NCBI GenBank assembly: GCA_014529385.2 | Contig: CM043965.1 | Location: forward strand, 10,107,412-10,171,411 | Direction: 5' to 3' | Source: Adiantum capillus-veneris | Lineage: Eukaryota > Streptophyta > Polypodiopsida > Polypodiales > Pteridaceae | DNA: 64,000 bases | Shown here: in pieces, positions 1 to 10,894 of the stretch | Numbering within the stretch: the stretch's first letter is position 1 | Layout: every line of letters starts with the position of its first letter | Position numbers and translations under genes: made by a program | The notes under the pieces: model-generated | The model's input: the letters and a program-made list of their open reading frames with translations, nothing else | Databases searched by the model: none | What the model was told of the DNA's origin: nothing

Positions 1-690
1 ATTTATTTGCTTCAATTAGCCGAGTGACTAGCTAATTGAGGGTTTTTAAGGAGATATAGGAAAAGTCTCCTATCTCACACACGCTTATGTATAGTGAAAG
101 GGTGAGGATAGCCATAGTGTTTGAGTGATTTTGATAGGGTAAGGTAGCTCACTATGGCAATTAGGAAGAGTCAAAAAATGGCTATCAACAACAGGGGTAG
201 TAGAGGATCCCTTTTTACCCTACGGCATCATTCCAAGATGGATGACTAATCGATTTGGGGCTTGGGAGACTTAGTTGACGCAAGCACTAAGCTGCATTGT
301 ATGTTATACGGTGTAAATATAATACACTTTACACATGCATATTATATGACACCTATCTTTATTTGGACGTATCATACGGTGCCACATCAGCAAAAACATT
401 GTATCGTATAATTTCTTAGAATTTTGGATAAAAATATAGTCATTTATATATCGTGAAAACGGACTATTTTCCTCATTCTATTGATCTCTCTTCCCCCTTA
501 TCTCATCTATAGGTGAGCTTTACAATCTCAAAAAAAAAAAAAAAGTCCTTTATAAATATAGTTCTCAATTCTTTTTAGTAAAAAGTTAGAGCTTAGGATA
601 AAAACTTTAATTAGTCAAATGTATTTTTTTTTAAAGGCTATGGATTTTTTAGTTTAAATTTTATCTTCTCTATGTGAAGTGTATCTTACA
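1..690. other. AT-rich intergenic stretch, no gene seen
   Basis: No coding frame or transposon domain was recognised. The only structure noted is a short inverted repeat, GCCATAGTG at 111-119 against CACTATGGC at 150-158, and an A-tract near 530-544. Confidence 0.5.
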
Positions 691-699
691 CCGAGGTAA

Positions 700-1010
700 A
701 TTAAGTAAAGTGGTTAGTGATTGCTTGCCTTGTGTAGAGGAACTCTCAATTGGAAGTGATTTAAGATAGTTAAAGTTAGCACTTAATTGCTTTGTGTTGA
801 ACTATGTTCACATTTAGAAGTGACTTAAGTTAGATAATTAAAGTTAAGAGTTACTTGTTTTGTGTTGAACTATGTTCACACTTGGAACTAACTTATGCTA
901 GATTTATGTAATGATTTTCTGTCATGTGTAGAGTAATACTCACACTGCATGCAATTTAAATAGATCACATAATAATCTCTTGCTTTGTGTAGACCTCACA
1001 CTTTAAAACA
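700..1010 (+). repeat. Degenerate ~65-bp tandem array with core GTGTAGA..TCACA
   Basis: Five diverged units start their core near 732, 794, 862, 926 and 987, a spacing of 61-68 bases. Each core reads roughly GTGT(A/T)GA, 6-10 variable bases, then TCAC(A) or a close variant, so that GTG and CAC can pair. The last unit (GTGTAGACC then TCACACT) shares its core with the larger array at 26.05-27.2 kb. The array ends about 125 bases before the hAT coding relic. Function unknown; it could be a minisatellite or a subterminal transposon repeat. Confidence 0.6.
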
Positions 1011-1134
1011 AACTTATTTTTGGTATTTAGAATTTAAAGAGGTTGAAAATTTATATATTTTTGAAAACGATAGCAAATAAAGTAATGTAAATGGTATGAG
1101 AGTTCGATTTTAGATGTGTATTTAGTAAATAGCG

Positions 1135-3290
1135 TTGTTTGAGTTTGCAGATCTTAAGAATATGGTGAAAGGATATGAGTGGAACTACATAGATGAGTTG
1201 GTTAGTGGAAAGACCGCATCAAAGTTAAGGTGTAAGACGTGCGGCCGTGCCATAATTTTAGTGAAAATACTCACAGGAAAAAAGAACGTGTGTTCAAAAT
1301 TCCTGGAAACGTGGCAACTTGCAAAACCCCCCCAAGAGGTATTGAAGAAAAATTTCTTGAGTGGGCGCTCAGGGCAAAGAGAGCACATCTTGAGGGGAAA
1401 AAAAAAGGGTGGTCCCAAAATGACAGTTCCATCTATGGCTAGCGATGTGGAGATGACACTCAAGAATGATCAGAACTCTCCCTTGACCCCTGCTTATAAT
1501 CAAGGAGGGTGTCATTCATCCTTTGTTGGGGCTTGTAGCTCTAATGCCACTGCAAGATGTGCTAACATAAGCCAAAGTGAAGCATGGACTAGAGGATAAC
1601 CTGTACCAAGTGGTTCTACTTTATCAGGCATTTGATAAAGAATGACTGCTTGAACTCCATCTTAAGTGGATGCAAGCATTTGTTGCATGTGGAATTCCTT
1701 TTAATGTCATTCAAAATCCTATCTTCAAAGATGCTTTAATGAGCAAAACAAAGAAGGGTTTTGTGGTACCTGATTTTAATAACATGTGGACAGAATATGT
1801 AGATAGAGTGAAAGATACATCAAAGAATACTTTAAAGCACACAACCCTTAATTATGTGCCACAGTATGGATGCACAATCGCTCTAGATGGTTGGACAAAT
1901 TATCAAAAGAAACCATTGATTAATGTGATGTTGATTTGTCCAAGAGGATCCATCTTTCTTGAAGCGATCAGCACATCCCTGAAAGAGAATACTAGTGGAT
2001 ATCTTGCTAGTGTATATGAGCGATCAAAAGAGTATGGGGACCTAAAAATGTGACAACCATTGTCACACATAATGCATCTAACTACAAAGCAGTTGGAAAA
2101 GAAATTGAAGCAAAGTATCCAAAGATTACATGGGTTCCATGTGTTTCCCACACTTTCTGCTCTTGAAAGACTTTGGAAAAGTTCCTTCTATTAAGCAAAC
2201 TCTTCTAGATACAAACCACTTGGTGAAGTTTATAAGAGAGCATTCATTTTCTTACGCTCTATTTAGAACAAAGTCCCCAAAAAGAACTTTACAAATTTTT
2301 TGTGTGACCCGTTTTGTGACGACGTATTAAATTCTCTCTACACTACAACAGGTTAAAGCAGTCCTTGTTGAAACAGTGGCACATAGAAGATGAGACATTT
2401 GGATTGATAAATATCCCAAGTATGAACCTACTGCTTCCAAATGCTATCAGCTTGTAAACTCTTCTGGTTTTTTGGAGAAATGCAGACAAAATTGTTACTG
2501 TCACAGAACCCTTCACTCATCTGATATGATTAGTGGACAAAGAAGCCTCTATGTTTGGATGGTTTTCAGGTACATGCATGAAGCCTCTTGCAGGTTAAAA
2601 GGCTGTACATCTTATGTAGGAAAAGAGAAAGCCATGGTGATGTCGTTTGTCAAAAGACGATGGGAGCAGCTACATACTCCTTTACATGGAGCAAGGTTTG
2701 TCTTAGATCTCAAGTTCCAGATGCACGATCAATCTTCAAACAATGAAGTGATCAGTGATTTCAAGAAAGTTTGTGCCCAACTATTAGAAAATGTGGATGG
2801 ACATGTGGCATACACACAGAAGATGGCCTATACTAGCAAAAAAGGAATGTTTGGGGATCCTTGGCATATAGATGCTATCAAGACGATGAGCGCACCAATT
2901 TGGTGGAAAGAGTATGGTGGAGAAAAAGTGGAACTTGAACATGTGTTTGTGAGAGTATTGTCTGTTTCCGCCTTAAGTGGTAGCTATGAAAGAAATTGGT
3001 CTTATTTGCTTTTGTGCATACTAAAAACAGAAATCGATTAAGTCCTAAACAAACGGCGGACTTGGTGTATGTATTTTGTAACATGCGACTTATGCATAAT
3101 CCAGCAAAGTTAGCCACACATGTCACTGAAGAAAACTTTGGACACTTTTAAACACACAAAGCAATTGCAAATGAGCTCAACTCCGATGATGAAATGGAAT
3201 GGAACCCGGAAAATATTGATCCGGAATGTTCAGATGTCAAAGAAATTAATGACAAGGTGCATGTGATTGAGGGGACGAATGAGCTATAAA
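1135..3290 (+). pseudogene. Decayed hAT-superfamily transposase (BED finger, DUF659-like, hAT dimerisation)
   Basis: hAT transposases are DDE enzymes that cut and paste their own element. The order of domains is preserved in broken frames. A BED-type zinc finger lies at about 1170-1450: a CKTCG pair, then, after a frameshift near 1265, KIPGNVATCKTPP. A DUF659-like core follows at 1670-2050 (GCTIALDGWTN), continuing to 2340 with a frame change near 2050 (THNASNYKAVGKEI, then WVPCVSHTF). More coding-like sequence lies at 2472-3041, ending in a hAT C-terminal dimerisation signature at about 2890-3041 (APIWWKEYG, RVLSVSALSGS, ERNWS). At least four frame breaks or stops exclude activity. Terminal inverted repeats and an 8-bp target duplication were not located, so the element limits are unknown. 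Confidence 0.85.
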
Positions 3291-3351
3291 GTTTGTACTA
3301 TATTCACAATTAATTTTGTAATGCGGAAAAAGCTATGTGGAGTTTAGCTTC

Positions 3352-3355
<4 letters not shown>

Positions 3356-3390
<35 letters not shown>
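3356..3390. repeat. (TC)n microsatellite
   Basis: Uninterrupted TC dinucleotides followed by a pyrimidine-rich stretch to about 3440. No gene is seen between the hAT relic and 3600; open frames across the repeat are low-complexity artefacts. Confidence 0.9.
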
Positions 3391-3393
<3 letters not shown>

Positions 3394-3606
3394 TTCTATT
3401 CCCTCTCTCATTGTCTCTCTTTCTCTCCATCTTCTTTCTATCATTGTCGGATAGAGGGAGGGAGAGAGAATAAAACTTACACAATTGCAACAACATCTGA
3501 CATGTTCATTTGTTCCAACAAATAGAGATTTACATATCAAAAAGAGGCTTTAGTTACAAATAATGAGATTTAAGATACAAAAAGAGCTCATTATTATTTG
3601 GGAGAT

Positions 3607-4392
3607 TTAATTTAGATCATGGGTTGGATCCCCTAAAACATCAGACACGCGAAATTTTGAATTGCCGAATGGATCGCTTGGACCAACATTTCCTATCTCT
3701 TCTTTGATTATAGATCCATATCTTGCCTCGTACCATGCCAACTTTATTTCTAGCTCTGCTATACAAGCACACAACATGGCTGGGGTCTCTCCTTGACTGG
3801 CCAAATCCACACCTTGGATTGCGAGTTGCTCAATGACTGTTGTTTCTTTAGGAAAATATGTGTAACTCATTTTGCAAGAAAGGTCGTCTTGATTGGCTTC
3901 TTGAGCATGAATCTTCTCGGCTGGTGGGTGTCCTTTGCTGACACCTCCTATAGTGGGACGATCATTCCAATCTACTTTGAGTCACAATACATAATAACAA
4001 TAGCATTGTTGCACAAATTAAATTGCCACTTGATTATTATCATTATTTGGTGGCAATTTGTATACTTGGATAAATCTTGAAAGAATATTTCTAGCGAGTA
4101 CAACGTGTTGCAAATTTGAAACTTCCAAGGGAGAAGATGCCTTAGCATTTCCACTAACTCGAATCAATGTATTGTGTGCAAAATGATTTGGTCACAGCAG
4201 CCTACATTGCTTGTAATTCAGTGGCTCCCCTTGAAGTTCTGATTTGTCCTCTAAGAATGCAACCAAAGCGCTAAGATCTCTTTGAGCCACTCCGATCTCT
4301 GCCTCTTTGTAAATTTGTTGTGCCAATGCGTGAATAAGCAAAGGATCATCAGGCTACTATGCATTCTAGCCGAGAGCAATATCTTCCATATC
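3607..4392 (-). pseudogene. C-terminal exon of kinase-like pseudogene, copy 1
   Basis: One minus-strand frame runs from ATG near 4390 to a stop at 3607, about 261 codons, broken by about six in-frame stops but, on my reading, no frameshift. It begins just after a pyrimidine-rich stretch ending CAG, which looks like a splice acceptor. Readable parts include PDDPLLIHALAQQIYKEAE, SALVAFLEDKSELQG near the start and MSYTYFPKETTVIEQLAIQG near the end. No domain was recognised. It follows the kinase-like exon (4604-5335) by about 210 bases of intron-like sequence; copy 2 near 28.98 kb has a comparable exon starting MEKV. Frame conservation despite stops suggests fairly recent loss. Confidence 0.55.
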
Positions 4393-4603
4393 TGAAATGC
4401 AAAACAATAAACTTTAATGAGCAAAGTCTATATGCACTTAGAAAAGAGAGATGGCTTAAAGGATTTTGACGATCCACCTTGAAATACTTTAAAACCCTAA
4501 CTTGAAGAACTTTAAAGACTTAACTAAAAATACAATTAAAGATCTAGTCTGAAATAACATCACACATTCCACACCATCAATGGCAAAAAATATTGTTACT
4601 GGT

Positions 4604-5335
4604 TTAATCATCAACATGCCTCAAGCCAGATTTGGTTACAACATGATAGCCAACATTATGGGCTCCATTCAAACAAAGGCTTAAATCCCATATTTTAGGC
4701 CTATCTAAGGGTTTGGGAAACTTTCCACTTGCAAGATGTTTGTTTACATTTTGCAAAAATTCGCGCTTCGGAACCTCGGAGGGCTCTGGAATACATGCAA
4801 TCAAGATTTTAAGAGTATATAAGAGACTATCTATATCAGATGCTTTGGTGAAAGGAGGAGGATTGGTGCTAATATTTTCAAGGACAATCCATGGATAATC
4901 TCGCTCGAATTAAGCTCTAGTTTGAGGGTTGAGATTTGGGAGCTTGGAAAATGTTGCCAAAGTGTTCGATGGTGTACTTTGTCCCTAGTCCGTGGTCCCA
5001 GCATACACTCCTCGCTCACCAAAATGTAGTAGAATATTTCTAGTGTGTAGGTCGTTGTGAATGAAATTGTGAGTATGCACAAATTTCATCGTGTGCAAAA
5101 GAGCGTTGCAGATCTTCAAAATGTTATCTATGAATTGTTGTACAATTCCAAATGTGTGATGAAGCTCTCTGATTGCATGCTTGCTTCCATCATGATGACA
5201 GGCCTGAATCCACTGCTCAAGCTGACCTCCATTCCAAATCTTGAAGATCAACATGGGCCTTTTGCTATAACGAACAAGATCACGGGGCAATATCACGTGA
5301 GAACTAGGTCTAGACCTATGTGTGCTGCCACCCAA
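4604..5335 (-). pseudogene. Protein-kinase-like domain, pseudogene copy 1
   Basis: Protein kinases transfer phosphate from ATP to Ser/Thr/Tyr. The minus-strand frame 5335 to 4985 has a hinge-like strand (KRPMLIFKIWNGGQLEQWI), a helix E region (FIDNILKICNALLHTMKFVH), and a catalytic loop, HNDLHTRNILLHF, matching HxDLHxxN with the catalytic Asp and Asn present. It then reads AGTTD and meets a stop where a DFG-like segment is expected. A second frame, 4804 to 4604, carries the C-lobe (IPEPSEVPKREFLQNVNKH to VVTKSGLRHVDD). Glycine loop and beta-3 lysine are not visible here; copy 2 retains VAKFYK. Exact subfamily not recognised. It is a close paralogue of 27.37-29.07 kb in opposite orientation. 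Confidence 0.7.
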
Positions 5336-5630
5336 TTTGTAGATAATACTTTGAGAGTAGTTGGGCTCGTTTTGAGTTTGGATACCGAGTATGGAGTCTA
5401 TCTTGTTGTGTCCAAATCAAGTGCATTTCTTTGTTGAAAATTCCATTTAAATTGTGAATAATATGACTTCCAGTTTTCTTATTGGGTGCCACAGAGGTGA
5501 GATTTTTGTGTATATAGCATTAAGGAGTACCCACATTAGACAATATGACAAGTTTTCCTTCTTTAGGTGCTCTCTTTTTTGGCACATCCAATATGACCTC
5601 AATTAAAGTCTCAATACTCATTATTCGTTC
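5325..5630 (-). pseudogene. Coding-like segment upstream of kinase-like copy 1
   Basis: A minus-strand frame of about 100 codons with a single internal TAA starts at an ATG (MSIETLIEVILDVPKKRAPK) and ends RYPNSKRAQLLSKYYLQIGW just where the kinase-like frame begins. It may be an upstream exon of the same gene, but no match to copy 2 was established, so the link is inferred from position only. Confidence 0.3.
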
Positions 5631-5724
5631 AAGGTTGTGGAATAGCTAGCAAAGTTGGAAGAGTTCATCAAGCGGGCTAGCTCTCTAGTCCCAAGCCGAC
5701 CAGTCTATGTTTGTGTAGCAAATT

Positions 5725-5910
5725 CTAGTAGGTCGAGAATAGTCCAAGCTAGTCTAGAAGACTCTAGTAGGTTGATCATGGTCTAGTAGGTCGAGCCTAA
5801 TCCAACCTATTCTAACATGGTTCGACAGGTTGACCTGGGTCTAGTAGGTTGAGCCTACTCCATAGACCAAGGTTGAGCCTAGTCCATACTAGTCTAGTAT
5901 GGTCTTGCAA
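5725..5910. repeat. Degenerate minisatellite, unit around CTAGTAGGTYGAGCCTA
   Basis: CTAGTAGGT recurs at 5725, 5764, 5783 and 5841, with related GGTTGAGCCTA at 5871. Several units are small palindromes, for example GTAGG-TTGAG-CCTAC and CAGGT-TGA-CCTG, and CTAG is over-represented. The array lies just upstream of kinase-like copy 1. From here to about 6200 no gene is seen. Confidence 0.65.
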
Positions 5911-6204
5911 GTTAATTGCTCTAGCTAAAGACTATTCTACCCCCCTCAAGATCCTCCCTAGCAATACCAGAGAAAGCATCAATGTTTATTATCTAGTAGA
6001 AGTTCTCCACCCCCACCTCCACTACCTCTCTAGGCATTAACCTCAACCACCTTTTTGCCGCATTTGTCAGCTTTTCTACCACACATTCTAACACCTTCTT
6101 TATCTTCTTGAGAACCACCTTCAAAAAAACAATAGCAATGGAAGGACTGTGAAGCATTTTGGCAAAAGTCAATATACAATTTCCTACCGTTAGGGATCTC
6201 TCTA

Positions 6205-6545
6205 CATAGGATTTAGATGAACATGTAGGTAGGTTTGTCTCTCACTATCACGGTCGTGGTCTCAACTGTGAAGATGCTCTCTATTGCATTTCCTTCTACC
6301 TTGAATAGATTAGAAGACAAATGGTATAGCCAGTTTTTTGATAGCCACTTTGTTGATTGGGCGACATTAAAGAAAAGTTTTTGTGAGATCTTTTGACCAA
6401 TTGACTTCCAAGATAAGGATTTGGATGAGTTGGGGAACCTTGTGCTCTAACTAGAAGAAACCTTTGTAGAGCTCCTAATTAGAACAAAGGCATTAGTTAG
6501 AAAATCTTCAATATCTAGAAGACTTCATGATAAAGAAGTGGGTGA
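6205..6545 (+). pseudogene. Ty3/gypsy-type gag relic (retrotrans_gag-like)
   Basis: Two adjacent frames together resemble the core of the retrotransposon gag domain. The first reads DLDEHVGRFVSHYHGRG then CEDALYCISFYLE (about 6210-6305). After a frameshift the second reads IAFPSTLNRLEDKWYSQFF, DWATLKKSFCEIF, then past a stop DFQDKDLDELGNL. The spacing of EHV.RF, ED.L, FPSTL....WY and W..LK..F fits the capsid-like gag fold of gypsy elements. No zinc knuckle, protease or polymerase follows, so this is an isolated fragment. The assignment rests on pattern only. Confidence 0.5.
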
Positions 6546-6665
6546 GATGAGTTGGGGAACCTTGTGCTCTAACTATCAGAAACCTTTGTAGAGCTCCTGA
6601 TGAGAACAAATGCACTAGTGAGAAAATCTTCAATATCTAGAGAACTTCATGATAAAGAAGTGGGT
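6424..6665. repeat. 122-bp direct tandem duplication
   Basis: The segment 6424-6545 (starting GATGAGTTGGGGAACC) is repeated at 6546-6665 with a few substitutions and small indels. It lies in the 3' part of the gag relic and duplicates the DELGNL...RRLHDKEV coding stretch, so it arose after or during decay of that frame. Confidence 0.85.
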
Positions 6666-6779
6666 AGAGAAGGCTCTTCCAAACGCTTCTCAATGGAAGC
6701 TAAGGGAGTCCCTCGATCTTCATGCTACACTAGACGAATTTGTATCTACTAGAATTGAAGGAGGAAGGTGGCAATTTGT

Positions 6780-9700
6780 GTGTATTTTGTAGGTCATAAC
6801 CATATTTAATCATAAACTACAAATTTGGATAGATATTAAGTAATTTCTATGGGATTCTAGAGGTCATGATGCTAAACCCAGTTTTGTCATGTTTGCTATA
6901 TTTAGCACTTCATCATTGTCCCCAAGGTTCCACTGAGTAAGAGATCCATTATTCTTTTGACATGCTCCATGGCTACTTTTGAATCCAAAGATCCAAAGGG
7001 AATTAATAAAACATGTATAGGATCTATATTGAGCGTGACTATAGAAACTTTGATGATAGGTCCGCAGAATGGCAAAAAAGAATTTTTTTTGTACCTCAAT
7101 CCCCCGCCCCTCGCCCCCCAAAAAAAAAAAAAAGGGAAAAAGAAACCATATGTTTTGATGACCAACCCATTGAAGTTAATGGGGTATTTTATCTCATGTC
7201 CTACAAAACTCCCTACTCTTATTTATATGCATTCAATCGTAAGAAACGGTTGTTTTGGGCAAGATGCACTGGTCCATCAACTTTGGAGGCTTGTTGTGAC
7301 CAAGAGATGAGAAATTTTACAAGTTTCTCATTTTTTCTATATATAGTAGTCCTTGAACTATAAGCTCATGAAAGGAATTTTCAAAATGAGTGGATCTACT
7401 ATGGTTTTGGAAATTTTTTCCAAAACCTTGAAAGGACACTTTTATGTCCTATTAGGTTACCAGACTAGTGTTAAGGGGCAATTCTTGGGAATGATGCCTT
7501 AGAGAACGAAACAAACTGCACCAGAATTAAACCTTGGACTCCTACCATGCTTTGAGCTCTTTGAGCTCCTTTTTGAGGTGCTCCAAAGCTTCCTGTGTTG
7601 TGGATACTTATCTTGCCGAGCAGAGAGAGATCTTTCCTCTTGAAGAGCTCATCACAACTTTACTACATCCGCTTCTCTATGTAAATAACTCAAGGGGTCA
7701 AATGCACTTTCCAGGAGAATGAAGTTGATGTGACTCTCCTAAGAAACTAGCAATATTGAGAAATATAAACTTGCTACACTAAAATGTCTCATATTCTTCA
7801 GCAATCAAAAAACTAAACCATCATCACATACTATGCTATATAGCATATTAGGTCCCCCAAAACTCAAGGAAGATTAGATTTATGTTATACCATGCCACTT
7901 ACACAATAAAAATTGCATTTGAATTTCAAAAAAGGCACCAAAAAAATCATAAAAATGCTAATTTCGGCCAAAAACAGGATTATGCAATTCTTGTAAGTTG
8001 GTCATAACTTTCAATTTTAACACTTAGTTATCTCTAAACGCATTTGAACATGTTGAGAACTATGAAGAATTATCCTCTGGAATCTAAATCTCACAAACAG
8101 GAAGTTTAGAGTGGTATAGTTGAAAATTTGAAAAAAGGCCAAAAACAAGACTCGTTTTTTCACACAATTTACGTTCAAAAATGTTGTGCAAGAGTAAGGT
8201 TAATGGTGAGATCAATATTCCCAAAAAAAAACCAAGTTTTAATCAGCTCATAAGGCAATTTTGTGGATGTATAGCACCCAAAAATTCATTTTATACTCTT
8301 CAAATAATTCAAGCAAAATGGTCACTTAACAGGACATAAAAGTGTCATGTTACCATTCTAGCGTTTAACCTTATTGCCACTTCTATGAGAAAAGTGGAGA
8401 TGACAACAAGGATTGATACGATTTCAGGGGCTTCAATATTTGTAGCAAAGTCTTATTGTTGCTCTCATAAGGGTTGGTCCCCGTATCAAATATGGTTTCT
8501 CCCTATGGTCTCTCAAGTGACATGCCACCTTTGCAGATGACTCCTCTTATGCAAGCTATGCAAGGCATATTCTACCACTGAGATTTTACCACACTAATGC
8601 ACATGTGGAATCTCAAAGCTTCTCCATAGCCATTGCTTCCATCCTTGAGCATACATAGCAAACACCCCATGCTCCTTTTAGCCACCAAATTGCATGATCT
8701 TACATTTTTGATGTGGTATGGTCACCATCAAAGCCAAGACACTTTTTCCTAAAGGATCTCCACCCTCTTGGCATTGCTCTGATGCAAACCCAAGGGGTCC
8801 ACCTTAAAATATGTAGTTGTGGCATGTAGTTCATCAAGAGGGTGTTTCAATTTCAAGGAAGTTGCAAGTTTACATCGACAAAAGGCGTTTTCTAAATCGC
8901 GAAAAAAATATCTACACGTTTTAAATGGAGAGGGTCATTCAACTCATGAAAAGACGTATATGAAGCTCATGTGAAGAGGGGTTATTTACCAAATTTTGCT
9001 TGAACACATGTGATACAGAGGATTTTCGAATAGTGGAGGCCTTGGGGATGCAAAGGACCACTACAACAAGGATTACCAAAAGCAACGTGATTCTACATTT
9101 AGTCAAGGTTAAAAGCCAATATGAGTTTACTTTTCAAGAAATCAGTATAATAGATTTTCACTTCACCCCTTAGTTGCCACCTTCCACCAATGTGTTCTTT
9201 CCCAAGACCTGCTACAATAGATAAGAGAACCAATTGGGGTCCTTACCCAAACCCAAGAAGCACCTTTAGGGTTGCCTCTTTTGATCACACTCCCCTCCCA
9301 CAATTTGTCAAGTCATTTGCTAGCAAACAAGGGAGAATAACCCTCTCTAATTGTGGATATTAATGGTGTATTTTTGGGCATAGTACTAGATCTATGTAAT
9401 AGCTCAAGGCATTGAATAAGGCAACAATTGACAAGCCTATTGCAATAAGTATTTCTAGGAACACATTTTAAGATGTTTCCCTCTACAACACTCTTCACAT
9501 GGATTCCAAATTCTAAAGTGATACTAAGAATTATTTAGTCTTTGTACCTAGTGGCCAGCCCTAGTGGGGGCATCTACTTATGCAAACTACAAAGTCCTAC
9601 ATGATCTCTTTCCTATTGACTCCCCTCATTGATTACAGGAGCCCGTATCTTACAATATTTATCTTTGGGAAGAAATTCTCTAGTCTGATTTTTGATGCCA

Positions 9701-10042
9701 CAACTCACTATGCCAACTTTGGGTCTCAAGCCTACTAGACCAGCTTTCTTCACAATCACCATTTCTTACCAAAAAATTGTGTACTACATTGTTTTTGTTA
9801 AGAAATCTCCCTAGCAAGTCAAAGATCTCACTCTTGGCTGAATTTTTTGTTGGTGTGCCTTCCTCAAGTGGAGGGTGACTTCCCTCTTTTGATTGGATGG
9901 CCTTGGAAAAGGGACACCAAGGTTGTACATGATTGGGGAAACACTGGGTTGTCCTCATCGACCTATTAAGCTTGAAGAGAGCATAGACACAAGTATCACT
10001 CAGAGTGTCCTTACTATTCAATCCACATTGGAAAACCCTCTT
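6780..10042. other. Intergenic, no recognised gene
   Basis: AT-rich sequence. A plus-strand open frame at 7013-7363 contains IEVNGVFYLMSYKTPYSYLY and an A/G-rich tract; a minus-strand frame at 9680-10153 is cut by the copia insertion. Neither resembles a known domain. Homopolymer C/A tracts lie at about 7112-7134. Confidence 0.4.
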
Positions 10043-10047
10043 GAAAT
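10043..10047. other. Target-site duplication GAAAT (left)
   Basis: Identical to 15334-15338 on the right of the element, as expected for the 5-bp staggered cut of copia integrase. Confidence 0.9.
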
Positions 10048-10821
10048 TGTTAAGTATGGAGCCTGATTTACCCTTGTAATTTTCTGTGGTAAAAGCGCAC
10101 ATTTGTAAGGCCCCCATTATGAGGAGAAGCCATCGTGCGTGAAGGAAAATCACTCACCGGAAACCAAAATTTTCACGGACAAGAATCAGGGGCAACTTTA
10201 AAGGCCTCAGGGGCGGAGGCCCCCGAGACTTTTTTTCCACCGGAATATTCTTTTTCGTCGGAATATTATGGCCGGACGGCGGCCGGAAAGTGGTCGGAAA
10301 ACAACCGGTCGGTTGGCCGATAGCCAGTAGTCAATGGCCGATGGCCGGTGGTCGGAAGTCAATGGCCGGTGGCCGAATTCAAAAGCGGACTTGTCTTCTC
10401 AAGGGCGGCCACACATGGGCGGATTGGAGGGTCCGATTTGGACTTATTCGCACAAGGGCGGCTACACATGGCTATCTCTCATAAGAGAGGGTAGCCCTTT
10501 TGGCCTATAAAAGGAGGCCATTTCTACACACATTTCATAGTGTGAAGTTGATGCAACAAGGTGAGTGTGAGGTGGTGAGAGTGAAGCAAGGCGGGAGCTC
10601 CATTAAGGGTATAATCCCTTTGTAAACTACTTCTTGTTTTGAAGTACTAAAGCCATTGAGTGGCTGCTTTCCTGTGGACGTAGCCCACATTGGGTGAACC
10701 ACGTATATCGTGTGTACTCTCTCTCTCTCTCTCTACTCTATAATCTCGTGTATATAAATCTGTCTCTCTCCATTAAGTAATCTACTCAATTATCTATTTA
10801 GCTACGTCTTATTTCCTAACA
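10048..10821 (+). repeat. 5' LTR of copia 1 (774 bp)
   Basis: Bounded by TG...CA. It has a TATA box at 10506-10513, a GC-rich internal tandem section at about 10275-10375 built from AGTCAATGGCCG- and TGGCCGGTGG-like words, and a short CT repeat at about 10717-10734. It contains a 50-base segment (about 10196-10245) missing from the 3' LTR. Confidence 0.95.
10506..10513 (+). promoter_or_regulatory. TATA box TATAAAAG in 5' LTR
   Basis: A canonical TATA sequence in the LTR, repeated at 15016-15023 in the 3' LTR. Retroelement transcription would start about 25-35 bases downstream, defining the U3/R border near 10535-10545 (inferred). Confidence 0.7.
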
Positions 10822-10823
10822 AC

Positions 10824-10835
10824 TGGTATCAGAGC
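10824..10835 (+). other. Primer-binding site, initiator tRNA-Met type
   Basis: TGGTATCAGAGC begins two bases after the 5' LTR end. This is the standard copia minus-strand primer site complementary to the 3' end of initiator methionine tRNA. Confidence 0.95.
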
Positions 10836-10894
10836 AAAGTTTGCTCGTAGCTAAATTATCTCAAGGAAAGGATTCCTTGAATTGAGTGGGAGTT

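Noticed and set aside
4019-4058. Inverted repeat AAATTGCCAC..GTGGCAATTT as a regulatory hairpin
   Set aside because: It lies within the coding frame of kinase-like copy 1, is isolated, and there is no downstream context for regulation.
7436-8350. Possible terminal inverted repeats sharing ACTTTTATGTCCT
   Set aside because: Only about 18-20 bases match, each side is itself a small hairpin (GGACA..TGTCC), and no target duplication is present. Too weak for a MITE call.
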